A DNA stretch of 64,000 nt, taken from the NCBI RefSeq assembly GCF_030012215.1, contig NZ_JASCXX010000002.1, positions 310,001 to 374,000 on the forward strand, in the 5' to 3' direction. Positions 9,892 through 19,891 of the stretch are shown here, in pieces. Made by a program: the position numbers and the translations under genes. The stretch comes from Anaerobaca lacustris (GTDB lineage: Bacteria; Planctomycetota; Phycisphaerae; Sedimentisphaerales; Anaerobacaceae). Position 1 is the stretch's first letter; every line of letters begins with the position of its first letter. The notes below the pieces were generated by a model. The model saw nothing but the letters and a program-made list of their open reading frames with translations. It did not search any database and was not told where the DNA came from.

Positions 9892-12800
9892 GCCGGCGTC
9901 GCGCGGCGCCGGCCGAGTCGACCGCTGCGTGCCAATTGGCCGGATCGTTGGCGTAGCCGTCCGTCTCGGTCCGCGTCAGCGACAGTCCCGTTCCAGCCGC
10001 GTCGGCCGGCCAGGGATCGTGCCCGCCGAGAAAGGCATCGTGTTGTGAGCCATTGCTGTAGGCGACGCGGTCGATGGCAATCCATTGGCGCTGTCCGTCG
10101 TCGTCGAGATCGCCGGGCTTATCCAGCCGAATCGCCTGCGCGGTGTTGTCGAGCGAGCCGGGGCCCCACTCAAGAATCACGGGAGATGTCGTGATGCGGT
10201 AGACGGCGTCGAAGACCGCGCGATTCCTGACCAGCATCAGGTATTCCCCAGGCCCTAGCGTGACCGGTGGCTCCTCTGGAAAGAGCATCTCAATCGCAGC
10301 GCCGCCGTCTCCCACAAAACGCCACGGCGCATCACGCTCGAAATCGTAGAATGTCACATCGGCGTCGCTGGTGTTGAGCAACTCCACATACTCGGCGTCG
10401 CCGGAAACACTTGGGTGATACATGATCTCACTGATGACGACGGGACCGATCCTTGGGGCGCTGTTGGCCTGTCCGGGCGTCGGCTCGTCCATCTCGACGA
10501 ACTCGACCGTTCCGGTGCTCGTCCGATACCGCCCGACTGTCACGCCGGGCTCGGTGGGCCCGAAGGTCTCCCACTCGCTGTAGCCGGTGAGATCGCCGGC
10601 CGAGCCCGAATGCAGACTGACCATCTCGCCGTGTCGGCTCAGGCCGAAGGGACTGTGGCATCCGGGGTCGTCCTCGTTGCCGAAGTGCTGGTCCTCGGTG
10701 AAGACGAGGTATCCATACGGCGGGATCGTGGTACCTGGGGCGATCTCGTATCGCATCAGGTTGTTGGCGTTGTCGCTGAGGAACCAGCCGCCGATATTGA
10801 CGGCCCGAGCGGTCGTGTTATGCAATTCGATCCAATCGGGACCGATACCCTGGGAGTTGGCCAGGACCTCGTTGACGACCACCGTTCCGAGCGGCAGGAC
10901 GTGGCCGGTATCGTCGAAACCGGGCGAGCCGCCTACGACAGCGCTGGGCCGCCAGGCGACCTTGTGGCTCCAATCGCCGCCGGCGGTGCCGGCGGGATCT
11001 TCGGCCGTCAGCGAGAAGCCCATCCCGTCGGTGATGGGATACCAGTCGTCGCGGTAGGTGAAACTCTGAATGGTGGCGCCGGCGGCGTCCTTCAGTTCGA
11101 TCCGCTCGCCGGAGTTGCTCAGTTTGCCCGAATACTGTCCGATGACCGGCAGGCCCGCGGCGTACGTCGCTTCGAATGCGGCGACGTCCTCCGCCACCAG
11201 CAAATATTCGCCGGGCGCCAAATCGGCGCTGGGGAACGTAAACCGAATGCCGTCGGTAAATTGCACCAGATTCAGGTCGATCGTCTCGCTGCCGACGTTG
11301 GTCAGTTCGACGAACTCGGCGTTCGGGTCGGCCGGGTGGTACATCAGTTCACTGATCCGCAGGCTCTCGGCGACCGGGCCGACGGCAAAGGTCGCCTCGT
11401 TCAACGCACCCCAGACACCGTTGAGTTGAGCGCGGGCCTTGACGTGGGTGCTGACGGTCAGCGGGACCGGTCCGGTGTAGAGCATTGCTTCGCCCGGCGG
11501 CGCGATCGACGGCCTCTCGGCCACGTCCAACTCGGCCACAATCAGGAAATCGGAACTGGTCAAAGGGACGTTCAATCCGTGGATGGCCAGAAGGTTGGTG
11601 CCGCTGCGAAGCTGGTCGAGATGGGACGAGATGTCGATGGACTCGAAGACGACGGCGTCGGTATCGGCATGGGCCGCACTGGCGACGGAGTTCCATGCAG
11701 GCACGCCCTGGAAATTCCGCCGGGCCACTTCGGTCCCGTTGAGGTAGGCGACGAACCCGTCGTCGTACTGCATCCTCAGTGTCATCGTATTGATTGCGGC
11801 CCGGTCGCCGGAGAACAGGAAGGGAATCCGGATGTAGCACGAGCCGTTGATGTTGTACATCTGTGCGCCCACGTCGGTGCTGATGTAGGCCTCGTACCCC
11901 GTACCGCGTTCGTATCCCACGCCACCGGGCAAACCGACGGCGGGCAACCAGGCGGAGTCATCGAAGCTGCGCGGGTTGGTCCAATCGCCCACGTCGGGGC
12001 CGGTGGGGACGAGGATGCGCTTGCGGTCGCCCCGCTTGACCAGTGTGATTACGGTCGGCGCGACAGAGGGCGAGTCGCCTGCGGGATCGGCTCCATCGAC
12101 GGTGTAATAGACCGTCATGTCGTTGCGCGGGGCGGTCAGACCGAGCAGGCCGCCGGCGGCTACGTGGCCCCCCTGCTGCGGCAACCCATTGACGGCAAAC
12201 GTCGGGCCGTCGAACGTGTACAACCCCTCGCGGCGGCAAGCGTCGATGAACACCTGTTGCCGGTTCGGGGTCCAGCCGGTGATGATGTAGGAATCCATGT
12301 TGCCAATGACGGTGCGCAGTTCCTCTCGCATCTCCAGGAAACGTCCTCGGACGTTCTCCTCGGTCAGCGCGCCGCCGTTGTAGAAATGCTTGTAGAGCCG
12401 GTCAGCGAAGAGCCGCCGAAAGCCGGGATTGGCCTTCAAGGCTCGGAAGAGGATCCCGTTGGCGTTGCTCTGGCCATTGAGTTCAGCGAACCGATCAACC
12501 TGGAGCTGGCTGGACACAAACGTGCCTTCGGCGTCCCAGACGAAGAACTTCCATTGTCCGGTCTCGGAGCGTTCGGCGGCCGCCGACCAGTTGTTCTGCG
12601 GCCAGTCCCAGTCGTTGGGCCACAGGCGAATGATGAGGTAGTCAATAAAGGAAGGAATGTCGAGTCGGCGACCCATCTCCGCGTAGTTCGCGGCAATGCT
12701 CAGGTTCTGCGTGCGGGCGAAGTCGAGCATTCGATTCCACGATTGCGTATCGCCGTCGCGAATGCCGCTCATGGTCATCACGTCCCAAGGCTTGTCGCTG

Positions 12801-14191
12801 TCGAACCACTCCTGGCAGGCCTCGTCTTTGACGTGCTCGGTGGGATTGAAATAGCCCTTGTACTCGCCGTTGACGAAGAGATTGGCGAAACGCCCGACGG
12901 CGGCCCGGCTGCCCATGTCCTTGTGCAGCCGGCGAAGCAGCTCGTCTTTGACGAACGGATTGGTCCGGTCGTTGTGCCCGGCGCGAAGGACGATACTGGC
13001 AAATCGATCGACGTCGGACTCGGGAAACAGCGGGTATTCCAGCCGGTTTGCGCCGTAGCGGCCTCGGAAATAGAGCCGCAGACTGAATTTGCCGTACCCG
13101 GACCAGTACCCGTTCTGACGCACGTAGCGCGGACGCGTGTAATTGCTGCCGTGGACACGAAGACCGCAATCGATCTGGAACCCGCTGTTGTCATCGGGCG
13201 AGATCCACTCGCATGAAACGGGACGCTCCAGCCCGCGGTCCATAACATTGTTGTGGCTGTCGGGCCCGCTCGAGGTCCAAACGCCGTTGACGTAGCTGCC
13301 CCCGACGATGCCCATGACGCCGTCGGGTTCATAGAGCGACTTGCCCGGGTCGCCGACCAGCGAGATCACCGGGAGCGATCGAACGGTCGCCGGGGCGTTG
13401 AAGATATAGGTGTGTGTGTAGACGGAGGTCGGCTTCCACCCCTCCTTGACGGCCATGACCCGCAGGCACAGGGTGGTCCGCACCAGCATGGGACCGGTAT
13501 AGAGTCGTCCCGGCGGGAAACGCCGGTCGACGCCGTCATCCGGAACGGCGCCGTCGGTGGTGTATATGATCTCGGCGCCCTCGGTGGGGCACGTGATGGT
13601 CAGGAGGAACGGACTGTCGTAGAAGCCGCGCTCGTGACTGACGCGCAGCGGGGCGACCTCGCCGAGATACCCCTCGTTGTTGGGCGCCCCCGGGGTCGGT
13701 TCTCCGAAGAATCGAAGCGTTTCGCCGGCGTCCGGATGGCGTCCAAAGGAGACGTCCGGGCTCTGCGGTCCGAAGACCAGGCTGTCCAGGAGCGTCTGCC
13801 CGTCGGCGGCAAACAGAAGGACGTGCTCGCCTGCGGAGTCCAGTTTGAAGTCCGCGTGGAGCCAGGTGGTTCCGCTGCCGCCGTCGGCCCAGACCAGAAG
13901 GTACCCTCGGGACGCAATGACCGTCTTGGCGGGTTCGTTGTCGGGAAACCGCCATTGGGTGGCGTCCTCCGGGTCGTCCGTCAGGTACATCCCCCCCACG
14001 TCCACCGGTGTTCGGCCGGCATTGTAGATCTCGATCCAGTCGCTGTAGTTGCCCCGAAGGTCCGTCACCGTCGTCGCATTGGACGCCATGACCTCGTTGA
14101 TGAACAGCGACGTGTCGGCTGCCAACGAGGAATAGGGCGAGGCGGCAAGCAGTATCGTACAAGCGAAGTACATCGCAATCGGTTTCAGCAT
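9881..14191 (-). CDS. Large secreted LTD/CotH-domain protein
   Basis: Predicted extracellular or cell-surface protein of 1436 residues. The signal peptide ends near SSLAAD (about residue 25). Domains in order: lamin-tail domain (about 30-140, starting FINEVMASN), a chitobiase C-terminal-type domain (IIYTTDGAVPDDG, about 205-260), a CotH kinase-like domain (about 275-620, with GLRVHGSNY, KDELLRRL, FVNGEYKGYF and WKFFVWDAEGTF), a second chitobiase-type domain (about 690), a jelly-roll-like segment (about 760-880), and three more lamin-tail domains (about 940, 1090 and 1290). CotH domains can phosphorylate proteins, but activity here is unproven. The ATG at 14191 follows GAGGAG. Multi-LTD/CotH proteins are common in planctomycetes. 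Confidence 0.88.
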   Translation of the reverse strand: MLKPIAMYFACTILLAASPYSSLAADTSLFINEVMASNATTVTDLRGNYSDWIEIYNAGRTPVDVGGMYLTDDPEDATQWRFPDNEPAKTVIASRGYLLVWADGGSGTTWLHADFKLDSAGEHVLLFAADGQTLLDSLVFGPQSPDVSFGRHPDAGETLRFFGEPTPGAPNNEGYLGEVAPLRVSHERGFYDSPFLLTITCPTEGAEIIYTTDGAVPDDGVDRRFPPGRLYTGPMLVRTTLCLRVMAVKEGWKPTSVYTHTYIFNAPATVRSLPVISLVGDPGKSLYEPDGVMGIVGGSYVNGVWTSSGPDSHNNVMDRGLERPVSCEWISPDDNSGFQIDCGLRVHGSNYTRPRYVRQNGYWSGYGKFSLRLYFRGRYGANRLEYPLFPESDVDRFASIVLRAGHNDRTNPFVKDELLRRLHKDMGSRAAVGRFANLFVNGEYKGYFNPTEHVKDEACQEWFDSDKPWDVMTMSGIRDGDTQSWNRMLDFARTQNLSIAANYAEMGRRLDIPSFIDYLIIRLWPNDWDWPQNNWSAAAERSETGQWKFFVWDAEGTFVSSQLQVDRFAELNGQSNANGILFRALKANPGFRRLFADRLYKHFYNGGALTEENVRGRFLEMREELRTVIGNMDSYIITGWTPNRQQVFIDACRREGLYTFDGPTFAVNGLPQQGGHVAAGGLLGLTAPRNDMTVYYTVDGADPAGDSPSVAPTVITLVKRGDRKRILVPTGPDVGDWTNPRSFDDSAWLPAVGLPGGVGYERGTGYEAYISTDVGAQMYNINGSCYIRIPFLFSGDRAAINTMTLRMQYDDGFVAYLNGTEVARRNFQGVPAWNSVASAAHADTDAVVFESIDISSHLDQLRSGTNLLAIHGLNVPLTSSDFLIVAELDVAERPSIAPPGEAMLYTGPVPLTVSTHVKARAQLNGVWGALNEATFAVGPVAESLRISELMYHPADPNAEFVELTNVGSETIDLNLVQFTDGIRFTFPSADLAPGEYLLVAEDVAAFEATYAAGLPVIGQYSGKLSNSGERIELKDAAGATIQSFTYRDDWYPITDGMGFSLTAEDPAGTAGGDWSHKVAWRPSAVVGGSPGFDDTGHVLPLGTVVVNEVLANSQGIGPDWIELHNTTARAVNIGGWFLSDNANNLMRYEIAPGTTIPPYGYLVFTEDQHFGNEDDPGCHSPFGLSRHGEMVSLHSGSAGDLTGYSEWETFGPTEPGVTVGRYRTSTGTVEFVEMDEPTPGQANSAPRIGPVVISEIMYHPSVSGDAEYVELLNTSDADVTFYDFERDAPWRFVGDGGAAIEMLFPEEPPVTLGPGEYLMLVRNRAVFDAVYRITTSPVILEWGPGSLDNTAQAIRLDKPGDLDDDGQRQWIAIDRVAYSNGSQHDAFLGGHDPWPADAAGTGLSLTRTETDGYANDPANWHAAVDSAGAARRRPTP

Positions 14192-14334
14192 GATCTCCTC
14201 ACTGGCACTACAGGTACCTTGACGAGTATACCAAACCCGGCAGGAAAAATCGAGCTTCATCTGGGCCGGGCCGACTCTGGGACAAAACAGTTGCCCTCGT
14301 ACTGTGATTCGATTACGCTCGACACCCGGCAGGG

Positions 14335-15774
14335 GTGCGTTGTGCGCCCATCATTGTGATGCATTTGGTAGCAACGGCAGGAACGGGACTGGACGCTCGT
14401 ACGATGGCGGAAATGCAGGAACAACTGCTGCACGAAATCTCACCCCTGCTCGAGAGGGAGAGGCTGGCCACACTCCGCGAGCTGCTATACGACTGGCGAA
14501 CCAGTGACATTGCGGAGATCGTCGAGTTGGTCGACGACGATCGACGACGGTTGATCTTCGACGTCCTGGAGATCCCCGTTGCGGCCGAGGTCCTCGAAAA
14601 GGTCAACGAGGCGACGCGGGATCGCCTTTTCGAGATTCTCACCGAGGAGGAGATCCACCGGGTCTTCTCCGAGTTGGACTGGGATGACGCCGCCGACCTT
14701 CTGGCCGAGATGCCCGAGGACATCGCGGATAAGGCTATCCGCAGCTTGTCTCTGCCGGACCGCCTCCAGGTCCACAAGCTGATGCGGTACTCGGAGGATT
14801 CGGCCGGCGGCATCATGGACCCGGTGGTCATCAGCGTGTCCGAGGACGCCACCGTCGCCGAGGCGGTCAGCAAGATTCGCATGGCGGAGATCGACGAGGA
14901 TTTTTACTCCGTCTACGTGGTGGACTGCGACGGGCGCTTCATCGGGGAAGTGCGACTTCGGTTTCTGCTGACACGGCGGGAGAACACGCGGATCGGTGAT
15001 CTCGTGGATCGGGACACGATCTACGTCCGGACTGACACGGACCAGGAACAGGTGCGCAACGTCTTCCGCAAGAACGACCTGCTCGTCGTTCCGGTCCTGG
15101 ACGAAGACCACAAGCTTGCTGGTCGCATCACAGCCGACCGCGTCATCGAGGTGGCCGAGGAAGAAGCCGTCGAAGACATCTACACGATGGCCGGCACGAA
15201 TCCCGAGGAGCTGGATACGTTCTCTGCGTTGCGGGCGGCCCGCATTCGCATGACCTGGCTGCTGCCCTGCCTGCTGGGCACGGGAGTGACCGCCATCGTG
15301 ATGAACCTTTTCGGGACCTACGATCCGCGGGTCTACCTGGCGGCGGCGGCGTTCGTCCCGATGATCGCGGCGATCAGCGGCAACGCGGGCCTACAGACCT
15401 CGGCCATCGTCGTCTCCGGTCTGGCCACCGGCCACTTGGTGGCCCTGAAGCTCAGCACCGTCTTCAGTCGGGAGGTGCGAATCGCCCTGCTGGTCGCCAC
15501 GGCCTGCGGCCTGGTGGGCGCCGTGATTTGCAGCGTGCTGATTCACTATCGTTCCGCGCAGAACACGATCGAGCCGGTTCGCCTGGTCTTGGCGTTCGGT
15601 GGCGCCATGTTTTCCGCCATCATGGTTGCAACGACGCTGGGTCTTTTCCTGCCGTTTGTGTTCCGGCGGATCGGCATCGATCCGGCCATCAGCTCCGGTC
15701 CACTGGTGACCACCGCCAACGACTCGATCAGCGTGGCCATTTTCATGACGCTCGCCGTGACGCTGGCCAGTTGA
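14335..15774 (+). CDS. mgtE: Magnesium transporter MgtE
   Basis: Mg2+ channel/transporter gated by cytosolic Mg2+. The N domain of acidic helical repeats spans about 35-155 (DIAEIVELVDDD, EEEIHRVFSELDWDDAADLLAEMPE). Two CBS domains follow (about 160-285), then five membrane helices (about 305-479) with the conserved PMIAAISGNAGLQTS filter region and PLVTTANDSISV near the C-terminus. The start is uncertain: GTG at 14335 is 479 residues and sits near an AGGGG, whereas ATG at 14404 would give 456 residues, closer to the usual 450. It diverges from the LTD/CotH gene and converges on the M48 peptidase gene. Confidence 0.94.
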   Translation: MRCAPIIVMHLVATAGTGLDARTMAEMQEQLLHEISPLLERERLATLRELLYDWRTSDIAEIVELVDDDRRRLIFDVLEIPVAAEVLEKVNEATRDRLFEILTEEEIHRVFSELDWDDAADLLAEMPEDIADKAIRSLSLPDRLQVHKLMRYSEDSAGGIMDPVVISVSEDATVAEAVSKIRMAEIDEDFYSVYVVDCDGRFIGEVRLRFLLTRRENTRIGDLVDRDTIYVRTDTDQEQVRNVFRKNDLLVVPVLDEDHKLAGRITADRVIEVAEEEAVEDIYTMAGTNPEELDTFSALRAARIRMTWLLPCLLGTGVTAIVMNLFGTYDPRVYLAAAAFVPMIAAISGNAGLQTSAIVVSGLATGHLVALKLSTVFSREVRIALLVATACGLVGAVICSVLIHYRSAQNTIEPVRLVLAFGGAMFSAIMVATTLGLFLPFVFRRIGIDPAISSGPLVTTANDSISVAIFMTLAVTLAS

Positions 15775-15836
15775 CCAACCCCCTGATCAGGGACGGCTTC
15801 GGCGGCCCCCGCCGCCCTGGCGAGTGCTGCGGCGGT

Positions 15837-16571
15837 TCACCGCCGTCGCAGAAACTGACGAATACTCCGGATGCGCAGATCGAACGTCGGATGTGTGGCG
15901 AAATACTTGCCCAGATCGACCGGGCCCGACGACGTTTTCATCTCCGCCAGCCGTCCGAGCAGCCGTATGGAGGCGTCGGGATCGTACCCTGCGGCCGCTG
16001 CCAGTCGCACGCCCAGCCTGTCGGCTTCCAGTTCCCGATCGCGTGAATAAGCCGTCTCCAGAAACTGCACGCCCACACGCCGCAGCCACCCCCCCAGAAG
16101 ACCTCGCACGGGGGCCGCACGCGAGGCCACGGACACGGCCGAATTGGTCACAATCCGCTCGATCGCGTGCCCACTGATGATGTGGCCCATCTCATGGGCC
16201 AGGACGAAGGCCAGCTCATCACGGCTGTCATGGCACAGCGCGATAATGGGACGACTGACGAAGACGAAGCCCCCCGGCAACGCAAAGGCGTTCGGATCGT
16301 CGGCCAGAAACGGCTCGAAATGGAACGAGCGCTGCTTGTTCACAACCCTCTGTGCCAGGCGGGAACCGATGGCCTCCAGGGTCTCGTTGACGTCGGGATC
16401 GGCGTCGAACCGGACCTGTTCGCGCGCCTCCTGGGCCAGATCGATTCCGACATCGTGCTCCAACTGCACGATCTCGCTCTCGGTTCCGGTCACGGATGCC
16501 CAGAGCCACTTGGCCTTTCGGGCGCTGGGGGCGATCTTCTTGCCGAGATTGTAGAAGAGGCTTCCGGCCAT
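15837..16571 (-). CDS. M48-family zinc metallopeptidase
   Basis: Predicted zinc endopeptidase of the HtpX/Oma1-like M48 group, 244 residues. The HEMGH zinc motif is at 126-130 and the third ligand is the Glu in RDRELEADRLG (about 186). The upstream ALPGGFVFVSRPII strand is typical of the family. No signal peptide or clear membrane helix is visible at the N-terminus, so it may be cytosolic or peripheral; homologues such as BepA are periplasmic, and the site here is unclear. The ATG at 16571 follows TAGGAA. It is transcribed toward mgtE with a 62-bp gap holding a GC-only hairpin (15801-15816). Confidence 0.88.
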   Translation of the reverse strand: MAGSLFYNLGKKIAPSARKAKWLWASVTGTESEIVQLEHDVGIDLAQEAREQVRFDADPDVNETLEAIGSRLAQRVVNKQRSFHFEPFLADDPNAFALPGGFVFVSRPIIALCHDSRDELAFVLAHEMGHIISGHAIERIVTNSAVSVASRAAPVRGLLGGWLRRVGVQFLETAYSRDRELEADRLGVRLAAAAGYDPDASIRLLGRLAEMKTSSGPVDLGKYFATHPTFDLRIRSIRQFLRRR

Positions 16572-16825
16572 AGATTCCTACAGAGACTCTCAAATCACAC
16601 GGTCATTGGCGCGTTGCCCGTCGGGCCGCCGGGGCGCACTATAGCGTCGGGCCGGCGGAGAATCAAAGCAAAAGGCCCGTCCCCGTCTGCGACGCGTGTT
16701 TTGACGTTGTATTATGGGGCTTTTCCGTGATGTGTCGCTTCGACGCCGCCCCTCTGCAGACGTGAGGACGGAACCGGCATGTTAAGACAGGTGAGGAATC
16801 AGGCAAAACAGCGAAGGCATCAAGC

Positions 16826-16853
16826 TTGACAACGGCCGGGATTGTCTTATAAT
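16826..16853 (+). promoter_or_regulatory. Consensus sigma70-type promoter for the pilT cluster
   Basis: TTGACA (16826-16831) and TATAAT (16848-16853) are perfect consensus hexamers separated by 16 bp. This sits in the otherwise empty 16572-16980 gap, about 125 bp before the pilT start. The long leader that would result has no obvious riboswitch. Confidence 0.8.
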
Positions 16854-16980
16854 ATGGTATTGTAAGGGTTTGTTTCCACAAATCTTACCGTAAGACAGGA
16901 GTCGGCGAGTGACCCGTCCGCCCGCTGCGGCAGCCGTTGCGTGAGGGTCGGTGTTCTCGTCTCTTGGAGCACACAGTACG

Positions 16981-18114
16981 ATGACACCGGATCAACCTCT
17001 GGATGCCCGAAAGGCCCTCGACCACGAGCCGCAGATCAACAAGTACCTCCGAGTCGCCATCAAAACGCTCGCCAACGATATCCACTTGAAGGTCGGCCAG
17101 CCCCCGAAGCTTCGCATGCAGGGCACACTGAAAAACACGACGGGAGAGATCCTCACCCTCGAACGCATGGAAGAGCTGGTGTTTGAGATCATGAGCGAAG
17201 CGCAGAAGGATTTCTTCCTGAAGAACGGAACGCTCGATTTCGCCCATGAGATCGGCAAAGAGCACCGGTTCCGCATCAACGTCTTTCGCCAGCGAGGTGC
17301 GATCAGTCTTGTGGGCCGACGGGTCAGCGCCCAGGTGCCGTCGTTCGAGAGCCTGCACCTGCCGCTGGTACTCGAGAAGATCGCCGAGGCCCACCAGGGA
17401 CTGATCCTCGTGGTCGGCGCCACCGGCTCGGGCAAGACCACCACGATTGCCTCCATGCTCGATTACATCACCCGGACGCGGGCCTGCCACATCGTGACGG
17501 TGGAAGACCCCATCGAATACCTCTTCAACGACAACAAGGCCATCGTCTCGCAGCGGGAGATCGGGATTGACGTGCCGAGCTTCGAAGAAGCGCTGACCTA
17601 TCTGATGCGGCAGGACCCGGACGTGGTCTTCGTCGGCGAGATGCGCGACGCCCGGACCGTGACGGCCGGGATGCGGGCCGCCGAGACGGGGCACCTGGTG
17701 ATGGGGACGATGCACTCGACGAATGCCTCGCAGGCGGTCCACCGCCTTCTGGACCTGTTCCCGCAGGAGGAGCGGGAGCTCGTTCGGCAATCGCTGGCCC
17801 TGGCCCTCAAGGCCATTGTCAGCCAGGCCCTTCTGCCGAGCATTCGCGAAGGGATCAGCCGGGTGCCGGCCATGGAGGTGCTGCTGGCCAACCCGTCCGT
17901 GCGGAAGCTCATCGCCGAAGGGCGCGAAGCCGACCTGCCCAGCGTGATCCGAGGGGCCCAGAGAGAGGGCATGATGGACCTGACCGACAGTCTCTGCCGG
18001 CTCATCCAGGATGGATGGGTCGATCCGAAAGACGCCTATCCTGCGGCGCCCAACATGGAAGAACTGAAAATGGCCCTGAAGGGGATTCGAACGACAGCCG
18101 GAGGCATCCTGTAG
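16981..18114 (+). CDS. PilT-like type IV pilus retraction ATPase
   Basis: Secretion-superfamily hexameric ATPase of the PilT/PilU branch, 377 residues, normally powering retraction of type IV pili. It has the N-terminal domain with the ASDIHLK-like segment (ANDIHLKVGQPPKLR, about 32-46), Walker A GATGSGKTTT (about 146-155), the Asp-box region TVEDPIEY, Walker B DVVFVGEMRD and the His box HLVMGTMHSTNA. All catalytic motifs look intact. ATG at 16981 is preferred over GTG at 16951 because the family-like sequence begins here, with GGAG 11 bp upstream. It leads a cluster with a degenerate GspE-like protein and a CvpA-like protein; no pilin or PilC gene is in the window. Confidence 0.9.
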   Translation: MTPDQPLDARKALDHEPQINKYLRVAIKTLANDIHLKVGQPPKLRMQGTLKNTTGEILTLERMEELVFEIMSEAQKDFFLKNGTLDFAHEIGKEHRFRINVFRQRGAISLVGRRVSAQVPSFESLHLPLVLEKIAEAHQGLILVVGATGSGKTTTIASMLDYITRTRACHIVTVEDPIEYLFNDNKAIVSQREIGIDVPSFEEALTYLMRQDPDVVFVGEMRDARTVTAGMRAAETGHLVMGTMHSTNASQAVHRLLDLFPQEERELVRQSLALALKAIVSQALLPSIREGISRVPAMEVLLANPSVRKLIAEGREADLPSVIRGAQREGMMDLTDSLCRLIQDGWVDPKDAYPAAPNMEELKMALKGIRTTAGGIL

Positions 18115-18181
18115 GGCCGAGCGAGCAGTTTGCGTTCGCCGCCAGTCACCCGATTGTAACTTTTTGGTAATGGAGCGTTCA

Positions 18182-19834
18182 ATGCCGGATCTTTTGCTGA
18201 TGTCCATCGAGTACGGCGGTTACATCTCGATCGTCAAGCTCGTCGTCTTCCTGTTGCTGTACTTCCTCTGGCTCCTGCTGGTCCGCTGGTCCGCCGCCGA
18301 CGCCAAGGCCGTCGCAACCGACGTTGGGCTCTGGATCGGCATGATTCTCGGGGCCGGGGCCCTGGCCATTCTGCTCTGGTGGCTGATCCCGGTATTCGTC
18401 GTCGGCCTGCTGATCTTTCTCCTCGCCATCGGCGCCACCGGCCTGGCCTATGTCAGACACCGCAATGCACGCGTCCTCGACTTTGACCGCGTGCTCACCA
18501 TCGAGCACATCAAGAGCCTCTTTGCCAAATCAGAGAAACTCGAGGCGATGGAAAGCTTCCTGTTCATCACCGCCAACAACAACGAAGTGCCTCCCCCCGA
18601 ACCTCGGACGCCGATGTTCTTCGGTTATCGTACGGCCTACGACCTGCTCACCGACGCCATGTGGCGCCGCGCCAGCACGATCACGTTCTCGCCCAAGGGA
18701 GACAGCTACGAGGTGACGTACTACATCGACGGCGCCGCCACCAAGCAGCCCTCCGTGCCCCGCGAACAGATGGAATACTTCATCCATTTCGCCAAGGAAC
18801 TGGCGGCCCTCGACGCCAACGAGAAGCGTAAGCCCCAGAAAGGCAAGTTCCGCACGCATCAGAAGAAGGCACATGCCGACTGGGAGGTCATGACCGCCGG
18901 CTCGACGGCCGGCGAACAGGTCCGCCTCAAACACATCTCCAAGGAACATGACCTGCGCATCAGCGAACTGGGCTTGGCGCCCGATCAGCAGGAGCATGTC
19001 GAGAGCATCACCCGGATGCACCAGGGCGTGTTCCTCATCTCGGGTCCCCGCAAGAGCGGCCTGACGACCACGCTCTACGCGTTGCTGAGAAGCCACGACG
19101 CCTTTCTGAACAACATCAACACGTTGGAGAAGCAGCCCGCCGCCGAGCTGCTGAACATCACGCAGAATACGTTCGCCCTGACGGACACGGGGACGACCAC
19201 CTATGCCAAGAAGCTCCAATCGATCGTCCGCATGGGCCCCGACGTCATCGGCGTCGGAGAATGCGAGGACGCCGACACCGCGAAGGTTGTCAGCGTCGCG
19301 GGCAAGGATGGCAAGCTGGCGTACGTCGTGCTGAACGCCGACAACGTCCTCCAGGCGCTGGGCAAATGGATCAAGATGGTCGGTGACAAGAGGGTGATCG
19401 CCGAGACACTCATCGGCATCTGCAACCAGCGGATGATGCGGACGCTCTGCGAGGAGTGCAAGCAAGGGTACACCCCGAACAAGGAACTGTTGAAGAAGTT
19501 CAATCTGCCGGCAGAGAAGGCCAAGGTCCTGTACCGCCCGGGCAAGGAGGTCTATGACAAGCGAGGCAAGGCGTCCGTGTGTGAGCATTGCCAGGGGACC
19601 GGCTATGTCGGTCGAATGGGCGTCTTCGAGATGATCGTGCTGAACGACGAGCTGCGGGCCGCCATCCGCCAGGTCAAGCAGTTGCCGGAACTCGGCATGC
19701 AATTCCGCCGCGCCAAGATGCTGTATCTGCAAGAGCAGGCCCTGCGAAAGGTGATGGCCGGAAAGACCTCGATCAATGAGATGCTGCGCGTGCTCGCCAG
19801 CGCAAAGACGCAAGGCAATGCAGCTTCGCAATAA
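18182..19834 (+). CDS. Membrane-anchored GspE/PilB-like protein with degenerate ATPase motifs
   Basis: Homologue of type II secretion/type IV pilus assembly ATPases, 550 residues, but unusual. The N-terminus has three hydrophobic segments (about 10-30, 45-65, 65-85), where normal GspE is cytosolic. The P-loop position reads GPRKSGLTTTLY (288-299): the Walker A lysine of GPTGSGKTT is Leu294. The Walker B/Asp region reads DVIGVGECEDADTA instead of GEIRDxETA, and the His box is replaced by AYVVLNADN. The zinc-binding CxxC pair is kept (CEEC about 424, CEHC about 468). I infer a pseudo-ATPase or structural partner. ATG at 18182 is chosen for its GGAG 7 bp upstream. It follows pilT and precedes the CvpA-like gene. 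Confidence 0.8.
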   Translation: MPDLLLMSIEYGGYISIVKLVVFLLLYFLWLLLVRWSAADAKAVATDVGLWIGMILGAGALAILLWWLIPVFVVGLLIFLLAIGATGLAYVRHRNARVLDFDRVLTIEHIKSLFAKSEKLEAMESFLFITANNNEVPPPEPRTPMFFGYRTAYDLLTDAMWRRASTITFSPKGDSYEVTYYIDGAATKQPSVPREQMEYFIHFAKELAALDANEKRKPQKGKFRTHQKKAHADWEVMTAGSTAGEQVRLKHISKEHDLRISELGLAPDQQEHVESITRMHQGVFLISGPRKSGLTTTLYALLRSHDAFLNNINTLEKQPAAELLNITQNTFALTDTGTTTYAKKLQSIVRMGPDVIGVGECEDADTAKVVSVAGKDGKLAYVVLNADNVLQALGKWIKMVGDKRVIAETLIGICNQRMMRTLCEECKQGYTPNKELLKKFNLPAEKAKVLYRPGKEVYDKRGKASVCEHCQGTGYVGRMGVFEMIVLNDELRAAIRQVKQLPELGMQFRRAKMLYLQEQALRKVMAGKTSINEMLRVLASAKTQGNAASQ

Positions 19835-19891
19835 CCGTGGATCGGCATCGGTCCGAAGAAGCCGACCCCTTAGAGAATCGGAGAACATGGA

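Noticed and set aside
10415-13216. 933-codon open frame opposite the LTD/CotH gene
   Set aside because: Antisense to a gene with clear domains and a signal peptide; its translation is low-complexity and family-less.
15801-15816. Bidirectional terminator between mgtE and the M48 gene
   Set aside because: GGCGGC-N4-GCCGCC is a hairpin but has no T-run on either strand, so termination is not supported.
18113-18140. Further copy of the stop-codon palindrome after pilT
   Set aside because: It begins TAGGGCCGA at the stop codon, but no matching second arm follows.
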